From the NCBI GenBank assembly GCA_943913625.1, contig CALTYW010000013.1:1-25547 (forward strand): a stretch of 25,547 bases of DNA, given 5' to 3'. Positions 8,220 to 15,557 of this stretch are shown here, piece by piece. The notes beneath the pieces were generated by a model. That model was not told the origin of the DNA. It saw nothing but the letters and a program-made list of their open reading frames with translations, and did no database searches. The DNA is from an uncultured Campylobacter sp. GTDB taxonomy: Bacteria; Actinomycetota; Actinomycetes; Mycobacteriales; Mycobacteriaceae. The position numbers and the translations under genes were made by a program. The first letter of the stretch is position 1. The number at the start of each line of letters is the position of its first letter.

Positions 8220-8341
8220 AAACTCCGCATTGCGGACAAGTGGGTGCACACCAACTAGTCCGCGGGAACGAGCGTGGCCGCACGCGAACCACCTCCACTG
8301 AAACTCCGCATTGCGGACAAGTGGGTGCACACCAACTAGTC
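8014..8341. repeat. Four copies of a 41-bp repeat containing a 13-bp palindrome
   Basis: The copies lie at 8014-8054, 8117-8157, 8220-8260 and 8301-8341, all in the same orientation, at spacings of 103, 103 and 81 bp. Each begins AAACTCCGCATTGCGGACAA and ends ACCAACTA(A/G)TC. All four carry the perfect dyad TCCGCA-T-TGCGGA, and copies differ at only a few positions. They lie between the HNH gene and a YjiH gene, in a stretch (7820-8441) with no gene I can support; short frames through it on both strands are by-products of the repeat. The spacers are too long and too similar for CRISPR. Confidence 0.9.
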
Positions 8342-8395
8342 CACGTCAACCCAACCTGTACCCCCAAATGTGATACCGACAGCAATTTTGCCACA

Positions 8396-8415
8396 CGAGT
8401 GATTTAAACTACTCG
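8396..8415. promoter_or_regulatory. Imperfect 20-bp palindrome upstream of the first YjiH gene
   Basis: CGAGT-GA-TTTAAA-CT-ACTCG is a dyad with 16 of 20 symmetric positions, ending 26 bp before the GTG start of the YjiH gene. It probably overlaps the promoter (a TAAACT box is at 8405-8410). It differs from the GTCTC palindromes near hutG and hutU, so it may bind another regulator. Confidence 0.4.
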
Positions 8416-8441
8416 GCGAAAATAGCTAGAGGAGGATCACA

Positions 8442-9884
8442 GTGGAGGAAGCAGTGTCTGAGCAGCCCCCGAAATCTGCGGGCAGAAAGTTCACATATCC
8501 GGCGAGTTTCACCATCAAGCCTTCGCCGGCGAGGACTCACGTTGAGGAGAGCCTCTCGGATCCGCTTTACGGCGATGAAGAGCCGTTTGAGGTGAAGAAC
8601 CGGTGGCGCTTCTTCGTCTACAGCGCCATTGGCATCTTCGCGTTCTTCGTTCCGTTCGCGGTCGAAGAAGGTGGCAAGAGCACAATTCTGCTGGACCACA
8701 TTGTGAACTGGATCATCGCCACGCTGGGCCAGGGCGCGCAGTATCTTGCGCTGATTGCCATCGCGGCGGGTGCGATTTACCAATTCGTCACCGGCCGGTG
8801 GAAGGAAGACATCGCACGCACCGTGTTCGCCTTTTTCAGCGTGCTGGCGGTGGTGTTGTGCGCGATGCTCATCTTCGGGTTTGGCCCGAGTTTCCTCTTC
8901 AACGAGGACATCGGCCCGTTCATCCTCAACAAGCTGGTCATTCCTGTGGGGCTGCTCATCCCGGTCGGCGCAATTTTCCTGGGGCTGCTGGTCGGGTTCG
9001 GCCTCATGGAATTCATCGGTGTGATGGTGCAGCCGATCATGCGCCCGGTCTTCCGTACTCCGGGCAAATCCGCGGTGGATGCGGTGGCTTCGTTCCTCGG
9101 CTCCTATTCGCTGGGGCTGCTCATCACCAACCGCATGTACCGCAGCGGCGCCTACACGGGCCGGGAGGCGGCCATCATCGCCTCCGGGTTCTCCACGGTT
9201 TCCGCAGCATTCATGGTCATCGTGGCCAAGACACTGGACATGATGGACCACTGGGTGACGTACTTTTTCCTCTGCCTCCTCATCACCTTTACCGTCACGG
9301 CTATCACGGTGTGGATTCCGCCGCTGTCGCGCATCCCCAACGAGGTCGCTCCAGGCACAGAGCCGAACCCGGAGAAGCAGATCACGGGTAACCGCTTTAA
9401 GGCGGCGTGGCGCGAGTCGCAACGCGAGTTGGCGGAGGCGGATCCGTTGTGGAAGGTGCTGTGGACGAACTTCCGTGACGGCATCACGATGGTCATCCAG
9501 GTCATCCCGGGCATCATGTCCGTGGGTGTCATCGGCCTGACCATCGCCTACTACACCCCAGTTTTCAACATTCTCGGCGCGGTCTTCTACCCCATTGTGT
9601 GGCTGCTGCGTCTGCCGGATCCGTGGGAGACTTCAGGCGCCATCGCGACCGGTCTCGCGGAGATGTTCCTTCCGGCCACGATGGTCGCGGGCACCGACGA
9701 TATGGTGCTGAAGTTCACCATTGCGGTCGTGTGCGTGAGCCAGATTTTCTTCTTCTCCGCGATGGTTCCGGCGGTATTGGCCACGGACATTCCGCTGAAT
9801 ATCGGCCAAATTGTCCTCATTTGGTTCATCCGCGTGGTGCTCACGCTGCTGATTACCGTGCCGGTTGCACACCTTGTGTTCTAA
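8442..9884 (+). CDS. YjiH family membrane protein (nucleoside-recognition/GATE domain), copy 1
   Basis: A 480-residue integral membrane protein with about ten hydrophobic segments after a roughly 60-residue soluble N-terminus. Landmarks are WRFFVYSAIGIFAFFVPF, the long conserved block GPFILNKLVIPVGLLIPVGA, FGLMEFIGVMVQPIMRPVFRTPGKSAVDAVASFLGSYSLGLL, and GFSTVSAAFMVIVAKTLD. These fit the YjiH / nucleoside-recognition (Gate) family, whose substrates are largely unproven. The GTG start is chosen because AGAGGAGG lies 6 nt upstream. A close paralogue follows at 13307. The gene is convergent with hutG (11 bp apart). Position in the hut region suggests transport of histidine, urocanate or a related imidazole acid; this is inference. 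Confidence 0.85.
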   Translation: MEEAVSEQPPKSAGRKFTYPASFTIKPSPARTHVEESLSDPLYGDEEPFEVKNRWRFFVYSAIGIFAFFVPFAVEEGGKSTILLDHIVNWIIATLGQGAQYLALIAIAAGAIYQFVTGRWKEDIARTVFAFFSVLAVVLCAMLIFGFGPSFLFNEDIGPFILNKLVIPVGLLIPVGAIFLGLLVGFGLMEFIGVMVQPIMRPVFRTPGKSAVDAVASFLGSYSLGLLITNRMYRSGAYTGREAAIIASGFSTVSAAFMVIVAKTLDMMDHWVTYFFLCLLITFTVTAITVWIPPLSRIPNEVAPGTEPNPEKQITGNRFKAAWRESQRELAEADPLWKVLWTNFRDGITMVIQVIPGIMSVGVIGLTIAYYTPVFNILGAVFYPIVWLLRLPDPWETSGAIATGLAEMFLPATMVAGTDDMVLKFTIAVVCVSQIFFFSAMVPAVLATDIPLNIGQIVLIWFIRVVLTLLITVPVAHLVF

Positions 9885-9893
9885 GGAGCATTT

Positions 9894-9941
9894 GCTTATC
9901 GACGGCTGCGTAGGTGCGCAACCACAATATCGTCGATAAGC
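9894..9941. terminator. 11-bp perfect inverted repeat across the hutG stop codon
   Basis: GCTTATCGACG (9894-9904) and CGTCGATAAGC (9931-9941) are exact reverse complements with a 26-nt loop. The repeat lies at the convergent end of the YjiH gene and hutG and partly encodes the HutG C-terminus. It could act as a weak bidirectional terminator. There is no U-tract and the loop is long. Confidence 0.35.
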
Positions 9942-10837
9942 CTTGCAGCGGCTTTCGCGGTCCGGGAGTCGATGTCGAAGGAGGGGTTGAGCTCGACGAC
10001 ATCGACGAGCGCCACACGGCCAGTCGCGGCGACGGCTTCGACCATAGCGCGCAGGGTGGGAAACGCGACACCGAGTGCTGCGGGGGCGGAGACGCCCGGC
10101 GCGACACTGGCCGGCAGCACATCCAGGTCGATGGAGAGGTGGATAGGCCCTTCCGCGGGAATGCAATTGAGCGCGAGTTCCGCGGCCTGTGCCGGAGTGA
10201 GGCTCTCCAGTTCGGTGTCCAAGATGGTGCGGACGTTGAGGGCCTTGGCTTCGTCGAAAAGCACGCGCGTGTTGTTTGGCTGGGAAATACCCAGCACCGA
10301 ATAGTTGAAGGTCGACTCATCGAGGTCCGCGATTTGGCGGAACGGGGTGCCGGAGGTGGGGCGGTCGGCGCGGCGTAGGTCGAAGTGGGCGTCGAAGTTG
10401 ATGATGCCCAGCGGGCCGAGTGCCTCGCGCGCACCGCGGTGGGAAGCGAACGAGGTCTCGTGGCCGCCGCCGAGCACCACGACCAAGTTGCCGGCGTCAG
10501 TCAGGTCACGCACACGGTCGGCGAGCTCCTGCTGGGAGCCCTCCAAGTCGTCGCTCTGGGTGGTGATGGTGCCCATGTCGAAGCGTGTTCCTTCTTCATG
10601 GATGGCCAGACTGCCGAGCGCTTTTCGCAGCTCTTCGGGCCCGGAAGCCGCACCTTGGCGGCCGCCGTTGCGCTCCACGCCTTCATCGGAGGCGTAGCCG
10701 ATGAGTGTCACCGCCTGGGAAGGGTTGCCTTCGAGCTGGATGTCACTGTGCCAGCGGGCGTGCTCAGGGCCGGGTCCGTCGTCGCGGCCGGACCAGGGTT
10801 GCGGCGGGGTGAACAAGGGTGCTTCTGCGGTATTCAT
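9896..10837 (-). CDS. hutG: Formimidoylglutamase (formiminoglutamase)
   Basis: This is the last step of histidine breakdown: N-formimino-L-glutamate plus water gives L-glutamate and formamide. The 313-residue protein belongs to the arginase/ureohydrolase family. The manganese-ligand motifs are present in order: GGGHETSFASH, NFDAHFDLR and SIDLDVLPASVAPGVSAPA; the last is in the HutG form rather than the agmatinase form. I chose the ATG at 10837 (MNTAEAPLF): a TATCCT -10 box on the minus strand (10846-10851) ends 8 nt upstream, giving a leaderless or nearly leaderless mRNA. A start further upstream would run into the operator. It is divergent from the acyl-CoA dehydrogenase operon and shares the palindrome at 10866-10881 with it. 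Confidence 0.94.
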   Translation of the reverse strand: MNTAEAPLFTPPQPWSGRDDGPGPEHARWHSDIQLEGNPSQAVTLIGYASDEGVERNGGRQGAASGPEELRKALGSLAIHEEGTRFDMGTITTQSDDLEGSQQELADRVRDLTDAGNLVVVLGGGHETSFASHRGAREALGPLGIINFDAHFDLRRADRPTSGTPFRQIADLDESTFNYSVLGISQPNNTRVLFDEAKALNVRTILDTELESLTPAQAAELALNCIPAEGPIHLSIDLDVLPASVAPGVSAPAALGVAFPTLRAMVEAVAATGRVALVDVVELNPSFDIDSRTAKAAARLIDDIVVAHLRSRR

Positions 10838-10865
10838 GCCCGCCGAGGATAGTCCAATCGCGCAA

Positions 10866-10881
10866 GTCTCACATCTGAGAC
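10866..10881. promoter_or_regulatory. 16-bp palindromic operator between hutG and the acyl-CoA dehydrogenase operon
   Basis: GTCTCA-CATC-TGAGAC is a perfect dyad. The same site with two changes occurs before hutU (20795-20810). The inner 14 bp (TCTC-N6-GAGA, with AT in the centre) has the layout of the IclR-type HutR site that I recall from C. resistens (TCTG-N6-CAGA). It lies where the -35 region of hutG would be (17 bp from TATCCT), and it overlaps a possible -35 for TAATTT (10890-10895) on the other side. A GACTAGTC palindrome abuts it. Confidence 0.65.
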
Positions 10882-10904
10882 TAGTCATGTAATTTAGGAC
10901 TCGA

Positions 10905-10934
10905 TTGACCCTTCGATGTGACCTAAGCTACTGC
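10905..10934 (+). promoter_or_regulatory. Alternative promoter of the acyl-CoA dehydrogenase operon
   Basis: TTGACC (10905-10910) is a good -35 match, with TACTGC (10929-10934) at 18 bp or TAAGCT (10924-10929) at 13 bp. It competes with the TAATTT box at 10890-10895 as the start of this operon. Only a transcript map would decide. Confidence 0.3.
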
Positions 10935-10968
10935 GCAACTTGCACCCGACCACAGATTGGAGATGGAC

Positions 10969-12135
10969 ATGGCTGGCCGCTACCCCAACGGCGATTTCTA
11001 CGATCTCGAAGGTGAACTCTCCACCGAGGAAAAGGACATCCTGTACAAGGTGCGCGACTGGGCGCAGACCAAGGTGCTGCCCATCGCCGTCGACTATTGG
11101 AACCGTTCGGAATTCCCGCACGAACTCCTGCCCTCCATCGCAGACCTGAACATCATCAGCCTGGTCCGCAGCCAGGGTCGCTCCCGCCTGCTCGCTGGCC
11201 TCGTCGCCGCCGAAATCCACCGCGCCGACGGCTCCGTGGGCACCTTCTTCTCCGGCCAAGACGGCCTGTTCACCGGCTCCATCGAGCTGCTGGGCTCCGA
11301 CGAGCAGAAGGAACGCTGGCTGGATGACCTCTACGCCGTGCGCAAGACCGGCGTTCTGGCCATCACCGAGCCGGAAGCCGGTTCGGACGTCGCCCAGGGC
11401 ATGCGCACCACCGCCCAGAAGGTCGACGGCGGCTGGATCCTCAACGGCGCAAAGCGCTGGATCGGCAACGCCACCTTCTCCGACTACGTGGCCGTCTACG
11501 CGCGCGACCCGGAGGACAACCAGGCCAAGGGCTTCATCGTGGACACCACCACCGAGGGCTACACCGCCACGCTGATGGAAAACCGTATCGCCATCCGCGC
11601 CGTGCAAAACGCCGACATCACCCTGGACAACGTCTTCGTTCCAGACGAGAACAAGCTCGAGCACGCGAACTCGTTCAAGGACATCAACAAGGTGTTCAAG
11701 TCCGCCCGCTCCACCGTGGGCTGGCAGGCTGTGGGTACCCAGATGGGCGCCCTCGATGTTGCGTTGGGCTACGCCGACGAACGCATCCAGTTCGGGAAGA
11801 AGATCTCCTCCTTCCAGCTCAACCAGAACAAGTTGGCCACCATGCAGGGCAACCTGGTCGCATCCGAATCGATGATGGCGCAGCTGGCGCGCATGGAAGA
11901 CCGCGGCACCGCTAACAACGAGCAGTCCGCGCTGGCGAAGGCGTTCACCTCGAAGCTGATGCGCGAATCCGTCGCACTCGGCCGCGAGATCCTCGGCGGC
12001 AACGGCCTCATCTCCGATTACCGCATGGCCAAGATCTTTAACGACGCTGAGGCCATCTACTCCTACGAGGGCACCTACGACATCAACCAGCTCATCGTCG
12101 GCCGCTCGCTGACCGGCGAGTCCGCGTTTGTCTAA
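10969..12135 (+). CDS. Acyl-CoA dehydrogenase (glutaryl-CoA dehydrogenase/ACX4-like architecture)
   Basis: A 388-residue FAD enzyme that oxidises an acyl-CoA to its 2,3-enoyl-CoA and passes electrons to ETF. The N-terminal helical domain is followed by the signature LAITEPEAGSDVAQGMRTTA and GAKRWIGNATFSDYVAVYA (FAD/substrate-binding beta domain). The C-terminal helical domain has the arm LGREILGGNGLISDYRM and YEGTYDINQLIVGR, where E367 is the likely catalytic base. This position is shared with glutaryl-CoA dehydrogenase and plant short-chain ACX4. The start ATG at 10969 has GGAG 6 nt upstream; 10963 is possible. It is the first gene of an operon with a CaiB-type CoA-transferase and a YjiH protein, under the same palindrome as hutG. 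No hydratase or thiolase is nearby. The substrate is unknown; imidazolepropionyl-CoA and glutaryl-CoA are the main candidates. Confidence 0.88.
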   Translation: MAGRYPNGDFYDLEGELSTEEKDILYKVRDWAQTKVLPIAVDYWNRSEFPHELLPSIADLNIISLVRSQGRSRLLAGLVAAEIHRADGSVGTFFSGQDGLFTGSIELLGSDEQKERWLDDLYAVRKTGVLAITEPEAGSDVAQGMRTTAQKVDGGWILNGAKRWIGNATFSDYVAVYARDPEDNQAKGFIVDTTTEGYTATLMENRIAIRAVQNADITLDNVFVPDENKLEHANSFKDINKVFKSARSTVGWQAVGTQMGALDVALGYADERIQFGKKISSFQLNQNKLATMQGNLVASESMMAQLARMEDRGTANNEQSALAKAFTSKLMRESVALGREILGGNGLISDYRMAKIFNDAEAIYSYEGTYDINQLIVGRSLTGESAFV

Positions 12136-12150
12136 GGGGGCCACACACAC

Positions 12151-13287
12151 ATGAATGCTCCGCTTAACGGCATCCGCGTCCTCGACCTCTCCCGCGTCCT
12201 TGCAGGCCCGTTCTGCTCCATGATCCTGGCGGATCTGGGTGCGGAGGTGATCAAGGTCGAGTCCCCGTGGGGCGACGATTCGCGCCAGTTCGGCCCGTTC
12301 GTCGACGGCACTTCCGCCTACTACCGGCTGTTCAACCGCTCGAAGAAGGGCATCAGCCTCGACTTCAAAAAGGACGAGGACAAAGAGGTCCTGCGCGAGT
12401 TGGTGCAGCGCGCCGATGTGGTGGTGGAGAACTTCCGCCCCGGCGTTTTGGAGAAGTTGGGCCTCTCCCCCGCCGACCTGCTTGAAATCAACCCGCGCCT
12501 TGTAGTCACCAGCATTTCCGGCTTCGGCCAGACTGGCTCGCTTGCGAAGGAACCGGCGTACGACCTCGTCGCCCAGGCCATGAGCGGCCTGATGTCCATC
12601 ACCGGCTGGCCCAATGGCCACCCGACCCGTGTAGGCATCTCCCTCGGCGACCTCATCCCGGGCCTCTACGCCGCGCTGGGCACAGTCTCCGCGCTCTACC
12701 AGCGGGAAACCACCGGCCGCGGCCAGCACATTGACCTTGCCATGTACGACTCGCTGATTTCCGTCATGGAATCCGTGGGCATGCGCGCGCTTTACGACGA
12801 AACGCCACCGACCCGCATCGGCAACGACCACGGCCTTTCCGCACCGTTTTCCACCTACGCCACGAAGGACGGCGACGTGGTCATCGCGATTACCACGAAC
12901 CGTTTGTTTGAGCGTTTCGCGGCGTCGTTAGGCATGCCCGAGCTTGCGGAAGACCCCCGCTTCGCGGAACCGGTCGACCGCTCCGACAACCGCGTGGCTC
13001 TGCGCGAGATCATCGAAATGGCATTGAGCACGAAGACACGCGCTGAAACCATCGCCCTGTTCGAAGAACATGGTGTGCCCACCGCGCGCGTATACGACTT
13101 GGATGAAGCACTCAACAGCCCGTTCGCCGAAGAACGCGGTGTAGTGGCCGAAGAAGCAGATGGGTTCCGCACCCTCGCCTCCCCCCTCAAGCTCGACGGG
13201 ATGGAGCCGCCTCAGCCAGCACCTGAGCTGGGCGAACACAACGAGCAAATCCAAACATGGTTGGGCGAGGAACCACGCACCACCTAA
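12151..13287 (+). CDS. Class III (CaiB/BaiF) CoA-transferase
   Basis: A 378-residue cytoplasmic enzyme that moves CoA between two carboxylic acids through an aspartyl-CoA thioester. The N-terminus is diagnostic: LNGIRVLDLSRVLAGPFCSMILADLGAEVIKVE, then VVENFRPGVLEKLGL. The catalytic Asp is D167 in GISLGDLIPGLYA, matching the family position. The region RGQHIDLAMYDSLISVM and the C-terminal EEHGVPTARVYDLDEAL are also typical. It starts 15 bp after the dehydrogenase, with AAGGGGG about 10 nt before the ATG. Pairing with a dehydrogenase and nothing else of beta-oxidation recalls CaiA/CaiB, where the transferase recycles CoA from product to substrate. The donor and acceptor cannot be read from sequence; succinate/glutarate transfer is the main alternative. 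Confidence 0.9.
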   Translation: MNAPLNGIRVLDLSRVLAGPFCSMILADLGAEVIKVESPWGDDSRQFGPFVDGTSAYYRLFNRSKKGISLDFKKDEDKEVLRELVQRADVVVENFRPGVLEKLGLSPADLLEINPRLVVTSISGFGQTGSLAKEPAYDLVAQAMSGLMSITGWPNGHPTRVGISLGDLIPGLYAALGTVSALYQRETTGRGQHIDLAMYDSLISVMESVGMRALYDETPPTRIGNDHGLSAPFSTYATKDGDVVIAITTNRLFERFAASLGMPELAEDPRFAEPVDRSDNRVALREIIEMALSTKTRAETIALFEEHGVPTARVYDLDEALNSPFAEERGVVAEEADGFRTLASPLKLDGMEPPQPAPELGEHNEQIQTWLGEEPRTT

Positions 13288-13306
13288 GTTCCGAACGGAG
13301 CACCAC

Positions 13307-14704
13307 ATGGAAGAGACAACGAACGTCCGCCCCGGCGGCAGCACCCGCCGCATCAAGGGCGAGCCCATCGCGGCCGTGCCCTCCCCGCCACCACCGCACG
13401 AGGTAGCATCCAATGACCCGCCGATGAAGTGGCGGTTCTTCCTCTACAGCGCCATCGGCAGCTTCGCCTTCTTCGTCCCCTTCACTGTGGGCGAGAAGAA
13501 GACGATTCTTCTGGACCACATCGTTGGCTGGCTTCAAGCCACGTTCGGCCCCGTGTTGCCGTACGTCACCCTGCTCATGATCACCGCCGGTGCGGTGTAC
13601 CAGTTCATGTCCGGGAAGTGGCGCGAAGACAGGGCCCGCGCGGTCTTCGCATTCCTCTCCGCGCTTGCCGTGCTGCTGTGCGCGATGCTGGTCTTCGGGT
13701 TCGGCCCGGCCTTCCTTTTCGAGGACCGCCTCGGCCCCTTCATCCTGAACAAACTCGTGATTCCGGTTGGCCTGCTCATCCCGGTGGGCGCCATCTTCCT
13801 GGGCCTGCTGGTCGGGTTCGGCCTGATGGAGTTCATCGGTGTGATGGTGCAGCGCTTCATGCGCCCCGTCTACCACACTCCCGGTAAGTCCGCGGTTGAC
13901 GCGGTGGCGTCATTCTTGGGCTCCTACTCGCTGGGCCTTTTGATTACGAACCGCATCTACCGCTCCGGGGGCTACACCGCCCGCGAGTCCTCCATCATCG
14001 CGGCAGGCTTCTCCACCGCATCCGCGACCTTCATGGTGGTCGTGGCTCGCACTCTCGATCTCATGGACATCTGGGGAATCTACTTCGCCGTGACGCTGAT
14101 CGTCTGCTTCGCAGTCACCGCCATCGTCGTGCGCATCCCACCGCTGCGCACCATGCCAGACGATTACTACCCCGGCGCGACTCCGCAACCCGAGGAACGC
14201 GTTGAGGGCAATCTGGTCAAAGCGGCGTGGAAGGAAGCGATGGAGTTCCTCGCCCAAGCAGAGTCTTTACCCAAGACCATCTGGCGCAACTTCAAAGATG
14301 GCTTCCTGATGACCATCCAGGTCATCCCCGGCATCATGGCCGTTGGCATCATCGGCCTGGCGCTGGCGTTCTACACCCCAGTGTTCAAGATCCTCGGCGT
14401 GGTGTTTTTGCCGCTGACGTGGCTGTTCCAATTCCCGGATCCGTGGCTGGCCGCTGAGGCATTCGCCATCGGTCTTTCCGAACTCTTCCTGCCGGCAACC
14501 CTGGTGGCGGGCAACGAGTCCGACATTCTGCGCTTCACCGTCGGTGTGGTGTCCATCAGCCAGGTGTTCTTCTTCTCCTCGATGATCCCGGCTGTCCTGG
14601 CTACCGATATCCCGCTGAAAATCAGCCACATGGTCATTATCTGGTTCGAGCGCGTGGTGCTCTCCATCCTCTTGACTGTGCCCATCGCGTACCTGATCTT
14701 CTAA
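13307..14704 (+). CDS. YjiH family membrane protein (nucleoside-recognition/GATE domain), copy 2
   Basis: A 465-residue membrane protein clearly paralogous to the protein at 8442-9884, sharing long blocks (GPFILNKLVIPVGLLIPVGA; TPGKSAVDAVASFLGSYSLG; IPAVLATDIPLKI). It has about ten hydrophobic segments after a 40-residue proline-rich N-terminus. I placed the start at ATG 13307, 19 bp after the CoA-transferase, with ACGGAG 6 nt upstream; a longer frame reaches back into the CoA-transferase gene and is not real. It is the third gene of the dehydrogenase operon and is followed by a strong hairpin. It is probably the transporter for the acid handled by the dehydrogenase and transferase. The family has no settled substrate, so this rests on context. 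Confidence 0.87.
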   Translation: MEETTNVRPGGSTRRIKGEPIAAVPSPPPPHEVASNDPPMKWRFFLYSAIGSFAFFVPFTVGEKKTILLDHIVGWLQATFGPVLPYVTLLMITAGAVYQFMSGKWREDRARAVFAFLSALAVLLCAMLVFGFGPAFLFEDRLGPFILNKLVIPVGLLIPVGAIFLGLLVGFGLMEFIGVMVQRFMRPVYHTPGKSAVDAVASFLGSYSLGLLITNRIYRSGGYTARESSIIAAGFSTASATFMVVVARTLDLMDIWGIYFAVTLIVCFAVTAIVVRIPPLRTMPDDYYPGATPQPEERVEGNLVKAAWKEAMEFLAQAESLPKTIWRNFKDGFLMTIQVIPGIMAVGIIGLALAFYTPVFKILGVVFLPLTWLFQFPDPWLAAEAFAIGLSELFLPATLVAGNESDILRFTVGVVSISQVFFFSSMIPAVLATDIPLKISHMVIIWFERVVLSILLTVPIAYLIF

Positions 14705-14722
14705 TCCGCGCCCTCATACCGA

Positions 14723-14748
14723 AACGGCCCACCACCCGGTGGGCCGTT
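14723..14748 (+). terminator. Hairpin terminator after the dehydrogenase operon
   Basis: AACGGCCCACC and GGTGGGCCGTT form a perfect 11-bp stem with an ACCC loop, 18 bp after the YjiH stop. It is followed by only two T residues, as is common in high-GC actinobacteria. It separates this operon from the IclR gene. Confidence 0.75.
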
Positions 14749-14760
14749 ACGCTTGTGTGC
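14749..14760 (+). promoter_or_regulatory. -10 box for a leaderless IclR transcript
   Basis: TACGCT (14748-14753) lies 7 nt before the ATG at 14761, and there is no Shine-Dalgarno sequence because the terminator stem occupies that space. A leaderless transcript from this box would explain both. Confidence 0.4.
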
Positions 14761-15501
14761 ATGGGTGAAGCGCAAAACCCCTCCGCACGACGTGTGCTCC
14801 AGATCCTCACACTGCTGGCAAGCCTTGACGCGCCCGCTTCCGCCGCCCGCATTCGGACGGAGCTTGAACTCCCCCGCTCCTCCACCTACCACTTGCTCAA
14901 GGAGCTGGAAGATTCCGGCTACGTGGTACGCCTCCCGGAAACACAAACCTACAGCCTCGGCATGGCCGCCTACTCGCTGGCGGAGGCGTACACCATCCAG
15001 CAGCCGATAGTCCGGCTCGCAGAAAAAGACCTCCGCGCTATCGCCGACGCCTGCGCCGGCACAGGGCATTTGTCGCGCCTCGCCGGTTCGGAAGTGGTGT
15101 ACCTGCAAGAGATCCGCTCACCCGGGGCGCCGTCCTTGGTTACTGGTGTCGGCGTGCGGTTAAGTGCTCTCAACACCGCATCCGGGCGGATCATGGTTGC
15201 GCACCTACCTGAACCCGAAGCCCGCAGCGTGTTCAATTCCTCCGGTGAGGGCGGGCGCTACCAAAGCGAACGTGACCACCTTCAGCTCATCCGCGAGCGC
15301 GGCTGGGAAGCGGAGGAGGAAGAGGTCACCCGCGGTCAGCGCTCGCTCGCAGTGCCTATCTTGAACCACCTCAACCGACCAGCGGCCGCACTCGCCGCCA
15401 CCTTCAATGTTTCGAAGGGCCACGAGGCGTTCGAGCAAGCCATGTTGGAACGGTTGCTCAATGCCGCCGCGCGTGTGCAGAAGCGGATGTTCACTCGCTG
15501 A
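14761..15501 (+). CDS. hutR: IclR-family transcriptional regulator, probable HutR
   Basis: A 246-residue regulator. Residues about 8-65 are the N-terminal winged HTH (ARRVLQILTLLASL; RIRTELELPRSSTYHLLKELEDSGYVV). Residues about 75-245 are the IclR effector domain (GHLSRLAGSEVVYLQEIRSPG; LSALNTASGRIMVAHLP; VTRGQRSLAVPILN). C. resistens controls histidine use with an IclR-type HutR, and this gene lies inside the hut region, so it is the natural candidate for binding the GTCTC palindromes. The symbol is by context. The start is set at ATG 14761, although a GTG at 14755 would add two residues. The gene is convergent with the symporter gene, with a shared hairpin between them. Confidence 0.82.
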   Translation: MGEAQNPSARRVLQILTLLASLDAPASAARIRTELELPRSSTYHLLKELEDSGYVVRLPETQTYSLGMAAYSLAEAYTIQQPIVRLAEKDLRAIADACAGTGHLSRLAGSEVVYLQEIRSPGAPSLVTGVGVRLSALNTASGRIMVAHLPEPEARSVFNSSGEGGRYQSERDHLQLIRERGWEAEEEEVTRGQRSLAVPILNHLNRPAAALAATFNVSKGHEAFEQAMLERLLNAAARVQKRMFTR

Positions 15502-15510
15502 GAGTGAAAA

Positions 15511-15541
15511 ACCGCCGCTTCCCTAGCGGGAACGCGGCGGT
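15511..15541. terminator. Bidirectional hairpin between the IclR and symporter genes
   Basis: ACCGCCGC-TTCCC, a TAGC loop, GGGAA, one unpaired C and GCGGCGGT form a 13-bp stem. On the minus strand it is followed by TTTTT, so it is a good intrinsic terminator for the symporter gene. On the plus strand it may also end the IclR transcript. Confidence 0.8.
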
Positions 15542-15557
15542 GCTAACGCGGTGGCGC

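Noticed and set aside
8014..8341. CRISPR array
   Set aside because: The units are 41 bp but spacers are 62 and 40 bp, two spacers are near-identical to each other, and no cas gene is present.
10894..12831. A 645-codon open frame on the minus strand across the dehydrogenase and CoA-transferase genes
   Set aside because: It lies antisense to two clear enzymes, its translation is low-complexity (Val/Gly/Asp/Leu-rich) and matches nothing. It is a by-product of high GC at third codon positions.
10969..13287. Dehydrogenase and CoA-transferase as a glutarate pathway (glutaryl-CoA dehydrogenase plus succinate:glutarate CoA-transferase)
   Set aside because: Not excluded: the dehydrogenase has the same overall architecture as that enzyme. 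I ranked it second because the operon shares its operator with hut genes and no downstream crotonyl-CoA enzymes are present.
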